From Paramarasmius palmivorus (lineage: Eukaryota > Basidiomycota > Agaricomycetes > Agaricales > Marasmiaceae), in contig JAYKXP010000039.1 in assembly GCA_037176845.1 (NCBI GenBank), positions 1-64,000 of the forward strand: 64,000 nt of DNA. Reading direction: 5' to 3'. Each line of letters starts with the position of its first letter. Position 1 is the stretch's first letter. The notes beneath the pieces are model-generated. The model did no database searches and was not told the origin of the DNA. It saw only the letters and a program-made list of their open reading frames with translations. A program made the position numbers and the translations under genes. Below are positions 13,506 through 24,864 of this stretch, piece after piece.

Positions 13506-14337
13506 ATGTCTGACGATGAACAGCACAACCAGACCTTTGAGCAGGTATGCATTCTTTTTTTTACTTTTCTTTTTATCGATGTCTGATCGTGCTTCAATCC
13601 GTTTTTCGCGCAGGCCAGCGCTGGGGCCTCCACGACCTTCCCCATGCAATGTTCTGCCCTCCGTAAAAACGGACACGTCGTCATCAAGGGTAGGTATCGT
13701 CTTGTTAGTACGTGCTTTTTTTCGCTAATCACAGTGTCGGACAACCAGGCCGTCCTTGCAAGATCGTCGAAATGTCCACCTCTAAAACCGGAAAGCACGG
13801 TCACGCCAAGGTTCACCTTGTTGCCATTGATGTGAGTCTTCTCTTCTCGTTTCTCTCCGCGTGCTTGTATCTAACCTACATCTTCGTCAGATCTTCACCG
13901 GCAAGAAGTTGGTCAGTCCATCAATCTTTACCCCCAAAATCCCACGCTTTCTAACTTTGCAACAGGAAGATATCTCCCCCTCTACCCACAACATGGACGT
14001 CCCCAACGTGCACCGTAACGAATACCAGCTTGTACGTCTACATACCGCCCTTCATCGCTCATCTTATGTAATCTACAACCTCTCTACAGGTCAACATTGA
14101 TGACGGCTTCCTCAACCTTATGACTCAGGACGGTGCTTCTAAGGATGACGTTCGTCTTCCCGAAGGTGATCTCGGAAAGCAGATTCAGGACGACTTTGAT
14201 GCTGGCAAGGACTTGCTTGTTACTATCGTCAGTGCTATGGGTGAGGAGCAGGTGAGTTTGGATATCACTCGTGCTCAGAACGTTTTCTAACCTAAATTTA
14301 GGCCATTTCCTACAAAGAAGCTCCCAAGGGCGCATAA
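13506..14337 (+). CDS. HYP2: Translation factor eIF5A
   Basis: eIF5A rescues ribosomes stalled on polyproline and is the only hypusine-containing protein. Seven exons: 13506-13544, 13614-13689, 13749-13831, 13891-13911 (21 nt, IFTGKKL), 13966-14031, 14090-14251 and 14302-14337. The hypusine site is in [12 protein letters not shown], the modified lysine being that of TGKHG. Further family motifs are [32 protein letters not shown] and [13 protein letters not shown]. The reading frame is intact across all junctions and the length (about 160 residues) is normal. Most introns carry GTRNGT donors and short pyrimidine tracts. Confidence 0.96.
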
Positions 14338-15121
14338 ACCAGAGCAATCGTGAGTAAGCTGTTTAAAATCACGTGATACACTGATGGCTTATCGTCCTGA
14401 TCCATCACTAGCTTGTTTTCTTTTCCTCCTTCTTCGTCTCATGTTCTGTTCTGGTATTGTTATATCACTCTCCGCATCCACACACACACCCTGTTGTATT
14501 CAGTATGATGAGAAGGCTTAGGAATTGACTCTTGGTAAACCAGCTTGTATCTTGAATGCAGAATGTACATGTGCTGTTTACAGACTACAACTGGGTAGAC
14601 AGCTGAGTTACGCTCGCAACTGGCCCAATGTTCCGATGGAGCATGCGCGTGCAGATGACAGGTGATTTGAACCGTTCTGATCCTCTTAGCTCTACATCAG
14701 CTCCATCTCCAACCATTTACACGGAAAGTTTTAGCTACACAGATATGGGAACATTCTCGGTTGCGGTTCAACCGTTCACAGGCTACGATCTACAAGTCCC
14801 ACAGTCATCGAAGATTCTCCCGTTCGTTGTCATATCGCCCTGACAGACTACTAGGCACCAATTCATTCGTGATGACCAGTGACATATAAATACTGCTATG
14901 TGCGCCATTCCTCAAAGAAAACTGCTCTCGCTCTTACAAGTATGGGTTCAAACGACACTTGTTTCTTTAAGCAACGCGTCGCTTCAGTGGGTACACTTCT
15001 CCATGCCTTCGTGTTCACGGGACTGATACTCAACAGGATATTTCGAGTGCGTCTATTCCTTCCCCTTAGACTCAGCCCTCTGATCTCATCCTCGTTCAGT
15101 GGCCAGCGCCATCCTCTATGT
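14338..15121. other. Intergenic stretch
   Basis: Holds the 3' end of eIF5A and upstream sequence of the DUF6533-type gene. Short frames at 14628-14843 and 14879-15244 (plus) are not assignable; the latter includes part of the next gene's first exon. Confidence 0.4.
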
Positions 15122-15996
15122 ATGTCCCTCTCAGGCTCTTCCGCACTAGCGACCAACACTCTCTGCCAGGTATACGACTACATCCTCACTTTCTCCGACG
15201 AGGTAGGTCCCATCAAGCCTCTTCATCCAATCATTGGAATATGATACATGATACCCCACAGATCGACTTTTTCTGGCCTCCCTCAACACACCTTGACTAC
15301 CTGATCTTCCTTTCACGGTACACGGCATTGACAACAGCTATTATGACCATTCTTCCCGTACGTCCGTTCTTGGTGACGCCACATTGCTGTACTGATGGAC
15401 GATTTGCCCACTCGGTCGGTTGTTGAAAAAAGTTTACACGAAGCGTACAGGGAGATCGGGTTGCCACAAGTAAGTTATTTTTCCATTTCAGAGTCCGAGC
15501 GCTGAGTTTTGAGTACTTGGACATATAGTACTGCGAGTGATAAGTGGCATTGCTTCTGAGCTAATTGTAGCCATGCGCACAAGTGCAATCTGGTGTAACC
15601 AGAAAAGGATCGTAGGGATTCTCGCTGCTCTTATTCTCGTGAGTGCGGCGGGCCGGTGTGTCTTTCTGCTCAGTTTGATAGCTAAACGAACACAGATATG
15701 CCTGATACCTACGCTAACGATCCTCATACTGGGCGTCATATCAAGCCAAGACTTGAAACTCGAAGATTGCGAGCTCGTCCTGAGCCAGATCGGGAATCTA
15801 TATGTCGTACCATTCGTGATGGTTATTCTATACGATTTAGGTGAGCAAAGCATCACATTTACAGTTGTGATTCTTGTTGCTGAGGGAATCGGGAAGCCAA
15901 TTTATTGCTCTCTTTTACTCGGATCGTACGGTGGAGAATTGAACAAGGGAATAGCATGTCATTGTTGGATACATTGTCTCGGGACGGTGAGTGGTG
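15122..15996 (+). CDS. DUF6533-type multi-pass membrane protein (approximate bounds)
   Basis: Agaricomycetes carry large families of these membrane proteins of unknown function. The diagnostic N-terminal pattern is present: VYDYILTFSDE, an intron with acceptor CCCACAG near 15260, then IDFFWPPSTHLDYLIFLSRY. Later hydrophobic blocks follow in separate exons: SAIWCNQKRIVGILAALILV, TLTILILGVIS and YVVPFVMVILYD. Start and end are not settled: I chose the ATG at 15122, and the 3' part (to about 16240) has open but unassigned frames. Several introns are needed. It may be intact or partly decayed; I cannot decide by eye. Confidence 0.5.
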
Positions 15997-16914
15997 ATGA
16001 TTCTTCTATTCTCCCTGCCACATATTGATGGCGCCAACGACATCGACAGGAATGATCTACTTCTCGTGGATGGTCGGTGAGTACAGAGGGCTACCAACGA
16101 AAAGGAAGACGCTGAAGGGGAACAGTGCTGAGCATAATAAACATCGGAATACTCGTACAATCCGAGGTACGTACACAAAGTTCAACTTGACAAAGTGCCG
16201 GTTCCAACACGCAGGATTCTATAGTCGCCTTACCTTCGTGTAGGCGGTACACAGTGAGTACATCCGATCAAATAGGTTTACAATACCTTAGAGCGATTCC
16301 AGACTCCAAGCAGGCTTTCATAGCATCCTTGCGACCAGGATGATCATGGTGTGTATCGAAGTTCGTTTCATCAAAGTTATACCGGATGACGACGCCCGAT
16401 GACAGCATGTGCGAAGAGAGTCAACGGAGAGCATCCTACGACCATCCATGGAGTTCACTACATTCAGATTGTCATTGAATGATGTTGTACCTAGCATACG
16501 GCTTGAAGATGAGTGTTGAAATGGAACTGAACAACCGCATGGCGTAAAGGGAAACCTCCCGAGGTAGTACACTCGAATCTGCAGAATGACTCAAGTCAAA
16601 AGATTCGTTGACGGTCGCTTGTAGCCATGAAAGGGAACGTGAAGCTTTTCCTATGGTAATTGAGACGAGATGACTGGCGAGAATGATCGCCCGTGACCCC
16701 CGAAATGACTGTCCTCTATCCCTGGAAGCTCTGCCCAACTCGAGCGATCTTGGCAGATACTAGCCTAGACTGCGGAGCAGTCTATAGAGAACTTCTTGAT
16801 CAAACACTAGTAGATACATCTGGTCTTCGGGATACAAATCATACAATCCGTTTTTCATGCATGACTGCGATCATACTCCCCGAGAATTCAAGCAGTCTGA
16901 TCCTTTGCATGGTG

Positions 16915-17635
16915 TCAAATGAGTACGACCTGGGCACGAGTGCCACGCACCATTGCTTTAATTTCAGCCTCCATAGCTTCGAGCTGATGTTCCAATTGTT
17001 CCCTCTGTTTGACCAGCACGTTGAGACGCCGTTGTTCGAGTTTCTGGGCAGCCATTGTCATTCCTGCAGTAGGTCGAAGTGGCTTAGCCTTTGCCGCATC
17101 AACCTATAGTATGACTTTAGCGCCTCTTCCCAGCTGACCGATATGAAACTCACTTTTGCTTGCAATTGGCTCTCTTTCCGATGTAACGCCTTCAACCCTT
17201 CCTCTGCACGTTCGATGAGTTCCGCGACAGCAGGTTCTATCTCTTCGGATAGTTCAGCCTTGTATCTCTTAACTGTTCCTTCATCAACAAGGAGGAACAC
17301 CTAGCCGTCTTTGAGAATGCGATTTCACTAGTATCATAGCCGTCGAAACGTACTCTCTGGCTCTCCAAGACCTTGGTAATGCGAGGCAGGTCTTGTGTGC
17401 CGCTCTTCAGGAGAGTGTGAGCAGCCTGTGCCTTTGAAAATCTTTGACCATAAGCTGTCCAAACCAGTATCGACCCAAATGAATACACACCTCTTCGCAG
17501 CAGTCCTCCAATGACATTACACACTCTGCCAGATCCGCTGGACATGCCTGCATAGATATCCCCCCGATATGACTCTGGGCCTCTAGTAAAAACGGACTCC
17601 CTGCCCTTCAAATTGGGCCGTGATAAACGCGACAT
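16915..17635 (-). CDS. SPC19: DASH/Dam1 complex subunit Spc19
   Basis: Spc19 belongs to the outer-kinetochore DASH complex that couples chromosomes to microtubule ends. The conserved core reads CVMSLEDCCEE, then LPRITKVLESQRVFLLVDEG, TVKRYKAELSEEIEPAVAEL and ERAEEGLKALHRKESQLQAK. The order of a VFxLV strand and a (K/R)xxLxEEIEP helix matches yeast Spc19. A Lys/Arg/Glu/Gln-rich coiled coil (RRLNVLVKQREQLEHQLEAM) follows and the protein ends AQVVLI. Introns include GTACGT...CTAG between SQR and VFL, and GTGAGT...ATAG before VDAAKA. The N-terminal exon (ATG at 17635) needs a weak GTTTTT donor and is less certain. Confidence 0.72.
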
Positions 17636-17768
17636 GAGGTGTCTTGGACAGAGACGAGCGCCAAATGGAACGTGCACGACAACGTGACACATATTCAAAC
17701 TCCGACCTCAGTATAAAATCCGATCAACTCGAAACTTTCTGTTTTTCCCAGTGTCCGTACTCGACCTT

Positions 17769-18308
17769 TTACGAAGCGTTCAGCCCTCTTTGCGGGCGCA
17801 GAAGTTGACTCTTCTGATGGCGTTGAAGATTTCTGGTTGACGGAGCGAGGTGTCCCTCGGGATGCTCACGAGAACGAGTGCTTTCGTTTGTCGCTCGAGT
17901 CCGCTTCGGTGTCGATTTGGGTGGTGAATGAAGGTGCGGCGTCATATTCCTGTACCTCCCGTACCCCATCCGCAAGGATATGCTACTATGTGGCCTTGAC
18001 GGTTTGGTCAAACCATGACGCACACATTTCTCTATTCTCAGTCTTATTGTGTTGATGTACTTGTCTACGCAGTGCGAATAGAATTGCTTTACTCGATTAT
18101 TTCTCGCGGTATCGGCCTCGGTGTGAGCACCCAGTCTACAGTTACAGCTGCAGTCTGTCAGTGTTTCTCTGGCAGTTATGTATTCCTTGGCGTTCTCTGT
18201 AGCTTGTTCACGGCGGCCTTTTTTGTTTTGAAATCCTGAGTACCTTTCGGTAGTGGGATCGTGGTGAAAGAAGGTGCGCAGCTGCCGATTACCTTGGTTT
18301 CTAATCAT
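17769..18308 (-). CDS. Unassigned open frame of 179 codons
   Basis: An uninterrupted minus frame rich in Arg, Ser and Thr with no motif I recognise. The alternative frame on the same strand (AAPSFTTQIDTEADSSDKRK, then SSTPSEESTSAPAKRAERFV) also looks protein-like and could be joined by splicing, so the true product, if any, is unclear. It sits upstream of Spc19 and may be a short gene of its own. Confidence 0.22.
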   Translation of the reverse strand: MIRNQGNRQLRTFFHHDPTTERYSGFQNKKGRREQATENAKEYITARETLTDCSCNCRLGAHTEADTARNNRVKQFYSHCVDKYINTIRLRIEKCVRHGLTKPSRPHSSISLRMGYGRYRNMTPHLHSPPKSTPKRTRATNESTRSREHPEGHLAPSTRNLQRHQKSQLLRPQRGLNAS

Positions 18309-18601
18309 TGACTATGAAGAATATAGAACTAGCGGTGGATATACCGGCGAAGCTTGAAACGGTCATAACATCCAGGCCAGAAGAACATGTGCTTGACAGA
18401 TATATACAACTCGAACTTCTTCCGTAGGGCACTACTCCAAACTGTTTTCTTTCTTACCCCAAGACGAGCGCACCCACCCTGCCATCAATATTTGATCAAT
18501 CTCAAACGCGACACAGGCTATGCAAGTTCAACCAGTGAGCGTGTATTCTCCGTGTATTTATTCCGTATCCCATTTTCTGCAATCATTCCCATTCTCCCAT
18601 C

Positions 18602-19654
18602 ATGAATCTTCCCCTAGAGTTGGTCGAACTCATTGTCTCTTTCAGCTTGGACGATATCGAAGGTTCAGATGACCAAACGGCTCAAGCTATCATCTTACTC
18701 CCTTATCTCACGAACATGGCTCGCCGCCAGCCGCAGACACATGTTCTTCAAGGACACATTTTCACTACCCTTCCTCTCCCATGCCAGGCGATTCAACACA
18801 TTCAAAACCCTTTTTGAGTCGCCATTTTCCACTTTTCATCTGGCGACAATCACTACTCTGGAGATGCGAAAACATGCGTCGTTGGATTTCCTGGAGTGGG
18901 CGCTACAGGAACCACGTATTGTCTATGACCGACAAGGAGAAAGTGAAAGTGGTATCGCCACCAGCTGCGATACTATTTCCAAACCTCATCGAACTCCACC
19001 TGTTCACGTTCCCCAGAGGAGGTATCTATCGTATAGAAGAAGAGCTGGCACGAAGGGCGTTGACATCTATCAGCACCCTTCTTCGTTCCTATTCATTCCA
19101 ACTAAAAAGGGTTTCATTGACATTTCGACTACCGGACCATAATCCATGGTTTTTGGATTCAAAGAAGAAAGAGAAAGACGTTCAAACCAAGCCCAAGTTG
19201 ACACCTCGTACGTGTTTTGCGCATCGGTAGATCCCAGCATTCACTGATGCCTTCAACAACAGAACAAATTGGCGCTGCATTTGTTGCTCCCGGCCTGCAA
19301 CACCTCGAACTTGAAGTGGAACACGCCCTTATCATTCCGCTTTTGTCAAAGCCGTACCCAGAGCTTCGCTCTCTTCGTATTCACGGGCTACCTAATGATC
19401 TTGGAGCATTGGATCGAACCTTGAAAGCCTTCACGCCATGCTTGGAACGACTCGTGTTTGACGTGTACAGGGGAAAGACACAACGCTACCAAGAAGAGAT
19501 GCCTTGGTGTGAGGATCGTGGTTGTCTCTATCCAAACCTACCTTGCGGTGAGTGAAAGCTTTCTGAGCGTTTAGGTGCCTGATAGAATGAACCCAACCCG
19601 ATAGACTCAGATTCGGATAGCGACGAGTCGTTTGTTTGTTGTCTCTTTGACTGA
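18602..19654 (+). CDS. F-box-like protein, two frame breaks
   Basis: The N-terminus MNLPLELVELIVSFSLDDIE and the following SLISRTWLAASRRHMFFKDT have the layout of an F-box (LP.EL...I, then S.VS+.W). The rest carries leucine-rich stretches typical of fungal F-box substrate adaptors: LFPNLIELHLFTFP, GLQHLELEVEHALIIPLL and LRSLRIHGLPNDLG. Two introns fit the frame: 19208-19262 (GTACGT, CTGAT branch) and 19558-19604 (GTGAGT). The last exon encodes an acidic DSDSDSDESF tail ending CCLFD. One-base shifts are needed near 18690 and near 18930. Probably an SCF ubiquitin-ligase adaptor, unrelated in sequence to the larger F-box family at 24.9 kb. Confidence 0.6.
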
Positions 19655-19698
19655 AGTCGATGGTCGGGGACGATAAATGCACCAAACGATGTTGCTCA

Positions 19699-19938
19699 CT
19701 AATCAACTTGAGGAAGTCCACGGTCTAAAACTAGAGGAGAGATCTCTATATGTTGTCTTATATACGTATCTGCAAACGATTGTATGCAAGCCTTTCTGGA
19801 CCGAATATCTGTGCTCCCGTCAAGAGACGCTGAAAGAGGTTCCTGGGTAGACGCCGACGGCGGACTCTCGGGCCGCCTGTATATTTCGCCGATCGATTTT
19901 AGAAATTTTTGCTTTTGAACGTTGACCGCGTCGTCCAT
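19699..19938 (-). CDS. Short unassigned open frame
   Basis: A 79-codon minus frame beginning MDDAVNVQKQKFLKSIGEIY and ending LVLDRGLPQVD. Its ATG is only a few bases from the opposing start of the purine gene at 19943, so the two could not both have normal leaders. The composition is protein-like and hydrophilic, but no family is recognised. It may be fortuitous. Confidence 0.25.
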   Translation of the reverse strand: MDDAVNVQKQKFLKSIGEIYRRPESPPSASTQEPLSASLDGSTDIRSRKACIQSFADTYIRQHIEISPLVLDRGLPQVD

Positions 19939-19942
19939 CGCG

Positions 19943-22900
19943 ATGCTCATCCTCGCTGGCTCGCCTTCCCTCTCACAAATAAAACTTGGCAATCTCCTCA
20001 ACAAAATCCAACTTGTTCTGCCAGCAGTCCAAGCAGTAAATGCAAACTCTTTCTACCTCATCGACCCTGTCTCTCAGCAAGCCGAAGCAGAGTTACACGA
20101 TGAAAAGAGTTCAAAGAGAAAGGCTTTGGATGCCTTGCTGGGTTCTGGGGGTATTTTAAGCCAAGATGAAGGGCTTGGAGCAGATAAAACAGTGGTCTAC
20201 ATGACACCCCGTCTAGGCTCTATTTCCCCCTGGTCAAGTAAAGCAACAGACATTGCCGGGATATGCAACCTCACGACACACATCCAGCGCATAGAACATG
20301 GTGTCCTGTACACCTTTACATCTTCTTCAGCACTCGATATAACACCCATCGCACACCTCTTACACGACCGAATGACCCAATCCCTTCACCTTCATTCGCT
20401 ACCTCCCGCGGAAGCTATCTTCCAACACGCAGAGCCAAAGCCGTTGCTCACTATCCCATTTGCTTCGTCAAAATCACCAGAGCAGATTCTCTCTGAAGCA
20501 AACGTCACCTTGGGTTTATCACTCTCCCGTCGGAAATCGCCTACCTCGTTTCAGCGTACGAGAAGGAAGGCAGAGTTCCCACAGACGCAGAACTGTTCAT
20601 GTTCGCTCAGGTCAATTCCGAACATTGTCGACACAAGATCTTCAATGCTTCCTGGGAGATTGACGCTTCCTCAAAGGCGCACTCGTTATTCCAGATGATT
20701 CGCAATACCGAAGCACTCTCACCTGGAGGCAATACCATATCAGCATACGAAGACAACGCTGCGGTCTTTGCTGGTCCAGAGGTACCCCTCTTTTCAGGCT
20801 ACGATTTCACTGAAAAAGAGCCGCATCACACTCTAATCAAAGTCGAAACACAACCATCCCACTGCAGTCTCACCTTTCCCTGGTGCTGCCACAGGCACCG
20901 GAGGAGAGATTAGAGATGAAGCTGCCGTGGGCAGAGGCTCTCGCACCAAGGCAGGTCTGGCAGGGTATACTACGAGTGATCTGTGTATACCTGGCTTTAC
21001 ACAAGACTGGGAATCAGACGGGGTTGGAAAGCCAGGGCATGTGGCTAGTGCGCTAGATATAATGATCGAAGGCACCCCTTGGGGCAGCAGGGATACGGGA
21101 ACGAATTTGGTCGACCTGGGATCGGGGGTTATTGGAGGACATTCTTGCTGAAGGATTCTTTTACAGAATCAGGTATGTGCTTTTTATGGTTGCCGACGCG
21201 TTGGATACGCGTCATTCCACTTCGACTTCTCTTCATGTGCATTGCGTTGTAGAGATTACTGACTCGGCATTGAGTACTACTACAAGCGCATCGTTCTCCC
21301 TTTTGATCTTTACATATTCTGGCTATCACATTCACGCGTTCTAGTTTTCATCGTTCTTTGTCCCTATTCTATTTCATCTCATCAACAGGACTAACTCTTC
21401 CAAGCAGACTCCTCATCCCAGAAACACATCGGCTATCACAAACCGATAATGATCGCAGGTGGACTTGGGTCCGTTCGTCCACAGCATACGCACAAGGCAC
21501 CTCTCGCACCAGGGGACAAGCTCATCGTTCTCGGAGGACCTGGGATGTTGATTGGCCTCGGTGGTGGGGCGGCTAGTAGTGCTGGTCGGCGGTGGTGCTG
21601 AAAAGGTATCCGTTTTTTACTTTCTTTTCCTGCTCTCGGCTCGGTTTCTAGTGTACTTTTCAAAGTTATCCATCCTTACAGCTTAGTTTCGGACAATGAT
21701 GCTCGATGTATCCCTTGCCTTTATCTTCTTAACGCTCTCTCATGTCACTGGCTAATTCACCTTTGTAGATCGACCTAGACTTTGCTAGCGTCCAACGAGA
21801 CAATGCCGAGATGGAACGGAGGTGCCAGGCTGTCATCGATACCTTCACTTCCTCGTCCGCCACCGCGACGGAGAACAACATCATCCTAAGCGTCCACGAT
21901 GTAGGCGCCGGTGGACTATCCAACGCCTTACCCGAACTAGTCCATGTTCCACCAGCTCCTTCCCCTTCCACACCCAACATCACACCCGCATACACCACTT
22001 GGCGCGTCAATCGATCTACGTGCAATCCCAGTAGCGGATACAAGTCTGTCTCCAATGGAAATATGGTGCAACGAATCTCAGGAGCGCTATGTCCTCGCTA
22101 TCAAGCCCCAGCATGTGGAAGCATTTAGGAGTGTATGTGAGAGGGAGAGATGCCCATGGGGTGCTGTTGGTGAAGCAACTTCCTCGGGCGAGCTATTGGT
22201 GTACGATTCTAGATCCAGGAAGGGAAGGAAGGCCGAGAAGGTGATCAAATTGAAGATGGACACTTTGTTTGGGAAGCCGCCCAAGATGCATCGCTCCTGA
22301 AGTTACCCAACACGTTGACCCTACAACTGTGCCTACGCCTCTCATGGGTCTCGGTCTGCCTACTGGGAACGTTGTCGCACGAGCTACACTTCAACGCGCC
22401 GTAGAGAGGTTGATGCTGCGTTTGCCATCAATCGCATCGAAATCGTTCTTGATTACCATTGGTGATCGGTCGATAACGGGTCTGGTGTGTCGAGATCAAA
22501 TGGTTGGGCCGTGGCAAGTTCCTGTGGCCGATGTTGGGGTTGTTCGTACCACCTATCCTCGTCTGAGCTCAGAGGATGAGGAGACAGTCACTGGCGAAGC
22601 GATGTGCATGGGTGAACGACCCCCACTCGCCATTCTGAATCCAGCTGCGTCAGCGAGGATTGCGGTCGCGGAGGCGTTGACGAACTTGGTTGCTGCGTAC
22701 CTTGGCCCCAGCTCGTTACACAAAGTCAAGCTTTCGGCAAACTGGATGGCCAACCCTTCAAAACCAGGTCAGGGAGCTGCTCTCTATTCGGCCGTTGAAG
22801 CTCTGGGAATGGATCTGTGCCCCAAGTTGGGTGTAGGTGTATTCCAGTTGGCAAAGATAGTTTGAGTATGAGTATGCGGTGGTCGGATTCAGGTGCTTCG

Positions 22901-24504
22901 TCAGGAGATACAGTCAAAAAAGAAGTCTCATCGCCAGTTTCCGTGGTCATCACCGCCTTCGCAGGTGTAGTCGATGTGAGGCAGACGTGGACACCACAAC
23001 TCCTTCCCCCAGCGTCAGGTGGTGGAGAGCTCATATTTGTCGACCTGGCTAGCGGAAAGACACGCCTTGCAGGTTCAGCACTAGCACAAGTCTTTGGTAG
23101 CGTCGTCCTTTTAGGTCAAGATGGCCGTCAGACACCTGATCTTACGGGAGACGATGTCGGCATTTTCAAAGCGTTTGTGGAAGCCACTCAACTCGTCCGC
23201 CAGCAAGAGCAAGAGGTAGTGTTGGCGTATCATGACAGAAGTGATGGTGGACTGTTCACGACGATTGTGGAGATGGCATTTGCTGGTCGTACGGGCGTGG
23301 ATATCTATCTACCTGAAGGTAAAGGCCTTGAGTGGTTGTTTAATGAGGAACTGGGTGCAGTGTTCCAAGTTAAAGTGGGAGGACTGGATAGCTTTAAGAA
23401 GGGTGTTTGTGGGTGCTGGTGTGCCGGAGGAGGCTATACACGTTGTGGGTGCTGTGCGTGAGGACGAGGAAACGAGGTTAACTAGGCGAAGAAGTTGTGT
23501 GGAGCTCCACTCGAGGCGAGTTACAGAGGATGTGGGCAGAAACATCGTTCAAGATTCAGGAGATACGAGATGATCCAGATTGCGCGAAGGAGGAATTTGC
23601 TCTCATCGAAGAGAAGGAACATTCAGGGTTATTTTACGACCTTACATTCACACCGACGCCGTCGCCGCTTTTGACGTCGATAAAAGAACATCAAAGGCCA
23701 CGTGTAGCGATTCTCCGAGAACAGGGTGTCAATGGACATGTCGAAATGGGATACGCGTTTTACGCGGCTGGATTCCTGCCTGTCGATGTACACATGTCGG
23801 ATCTTCTCTCTACAACTCCTGCACAGTCTCTATCAACATTTGTAGGTCTTGCAGCATGCGGCGGATTCTCCTACGGTGATGTTCTGGGCGCTGGAAAGGG
23901 ATGGGCACATAGTGTGTTACTGCATCCTCGTGCTAGGGATGAGTTCAAAACGTTCTTTGAGAGAGATGATACGTTCACACTAGCAGTGTGTAATGGGTGC
24001 CAGTTCCTCTCTCATTTGAGGGAGATAATACCGAATGGGGCGGAAGCATGGCCAGAGTTCAAGGAGAACAAGAGTGGAAGGTTCGAAGCACGGGTGTGTA
24101 TGGTTGAGATCGTTGACACGGAGGCTACAAGAAAGAGTGTATTCCTGAGAGGCATGAAGGGATCGAAGTTGCCTGTGGCTGTTGCGCATGGTGAAGGGCA
24201 TGTTGCAGTGGAGGTCAAAGAAGAGTTAGTGGGAGTTAGGTACGTTGATTCAAAGGGTGAGAAGACGGAGAAGTATCCGTTAAATCCGAATGGGAGCTTG
24301 GGAGGTGTGACCGGCGTGCAGACAAGTGATGGAAGGGTCTTGGCGATGATGCCTCATCCCGAGAGGGTGGTACTTTTGGAGAGCAATAGCTGGATTGGGG
24401 AAGAGGTCAGCAAGATTTGGAGGAAGCAGGGAGGCGGACGGGGGCCGTGGATGAGGTTGTTTGAGAGTGCGAGGGAATGGTGCGACGAGAGGGCGAACAA
24501 GTGA
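19943..24504 (+). CDS. ADE6: Phosphoribosylformylglycinamidine synthase (FGAM synthase), many frame breaks
   Basis: Fourth step of purine synthesis: ATP- and glutamine-dependent conversion of FGAR to FGAM. The whole multidomain protein can be followed: N-terminal domain from [145 protein letters not shown] and [12 protein letters not shown]. The C-terminal amidotransferase has [15 protein letters not shown], nucleophile Cys in [11 protein letters not shown] and His in MMPHPERV. Introns lie near 21173-21408 and 21607-21768. Frame breaks occur near 20525, 20850 (one CA lost before the invariant N-H-P-T motif), 21080-21100, 21585, 21950-22005 (extra sequence), 22300, 22838, 23400 and 23490. The last 335 codons are intact. 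Sequence error or decay is unresolved. Confidence 0.88.
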
Positions 24505-24864
24505 AGGCATTTACAAGGGTGTATATTTCTTGTTTTCTTTATGGTCAGAAGTACAAGTAGAGTTGTCAAAAATGTAGTGTAGTTTTGTATTTAGACGCTC
24601 GTGGGTTTGATCTGCGAAACATTGGCGCTGCATGGTCGTATGTAGCCGCATAAACGCTACGGGATGCTATTGCAAAACGAATGTCGTTGTAAAGGTCCTC
24701 GACTTGGTCGCCGTCAAGCGGTTGAAGATGGGGCCAGGGACGACCGCGGGCCCAGAAAACAGATGACTCTGCCCGGTTCATCATGGAAGAGGACAAGATG
24801 TTAGGGCGTCAGAATTCATTTACTCAGTCGCGCTACTTATTCAATATACATACACAGGGAACAC
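24505..24864. other. Intergenic, 3' ends of convergent genes
   Basis: Separates the purine gene from the F-box copy on the other strand. A 76-codon minus frame (24566-24796) containing LDGDQVEDLYNDIRFAIASR is present but has no recognised relatives. Confidence 0.35.
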
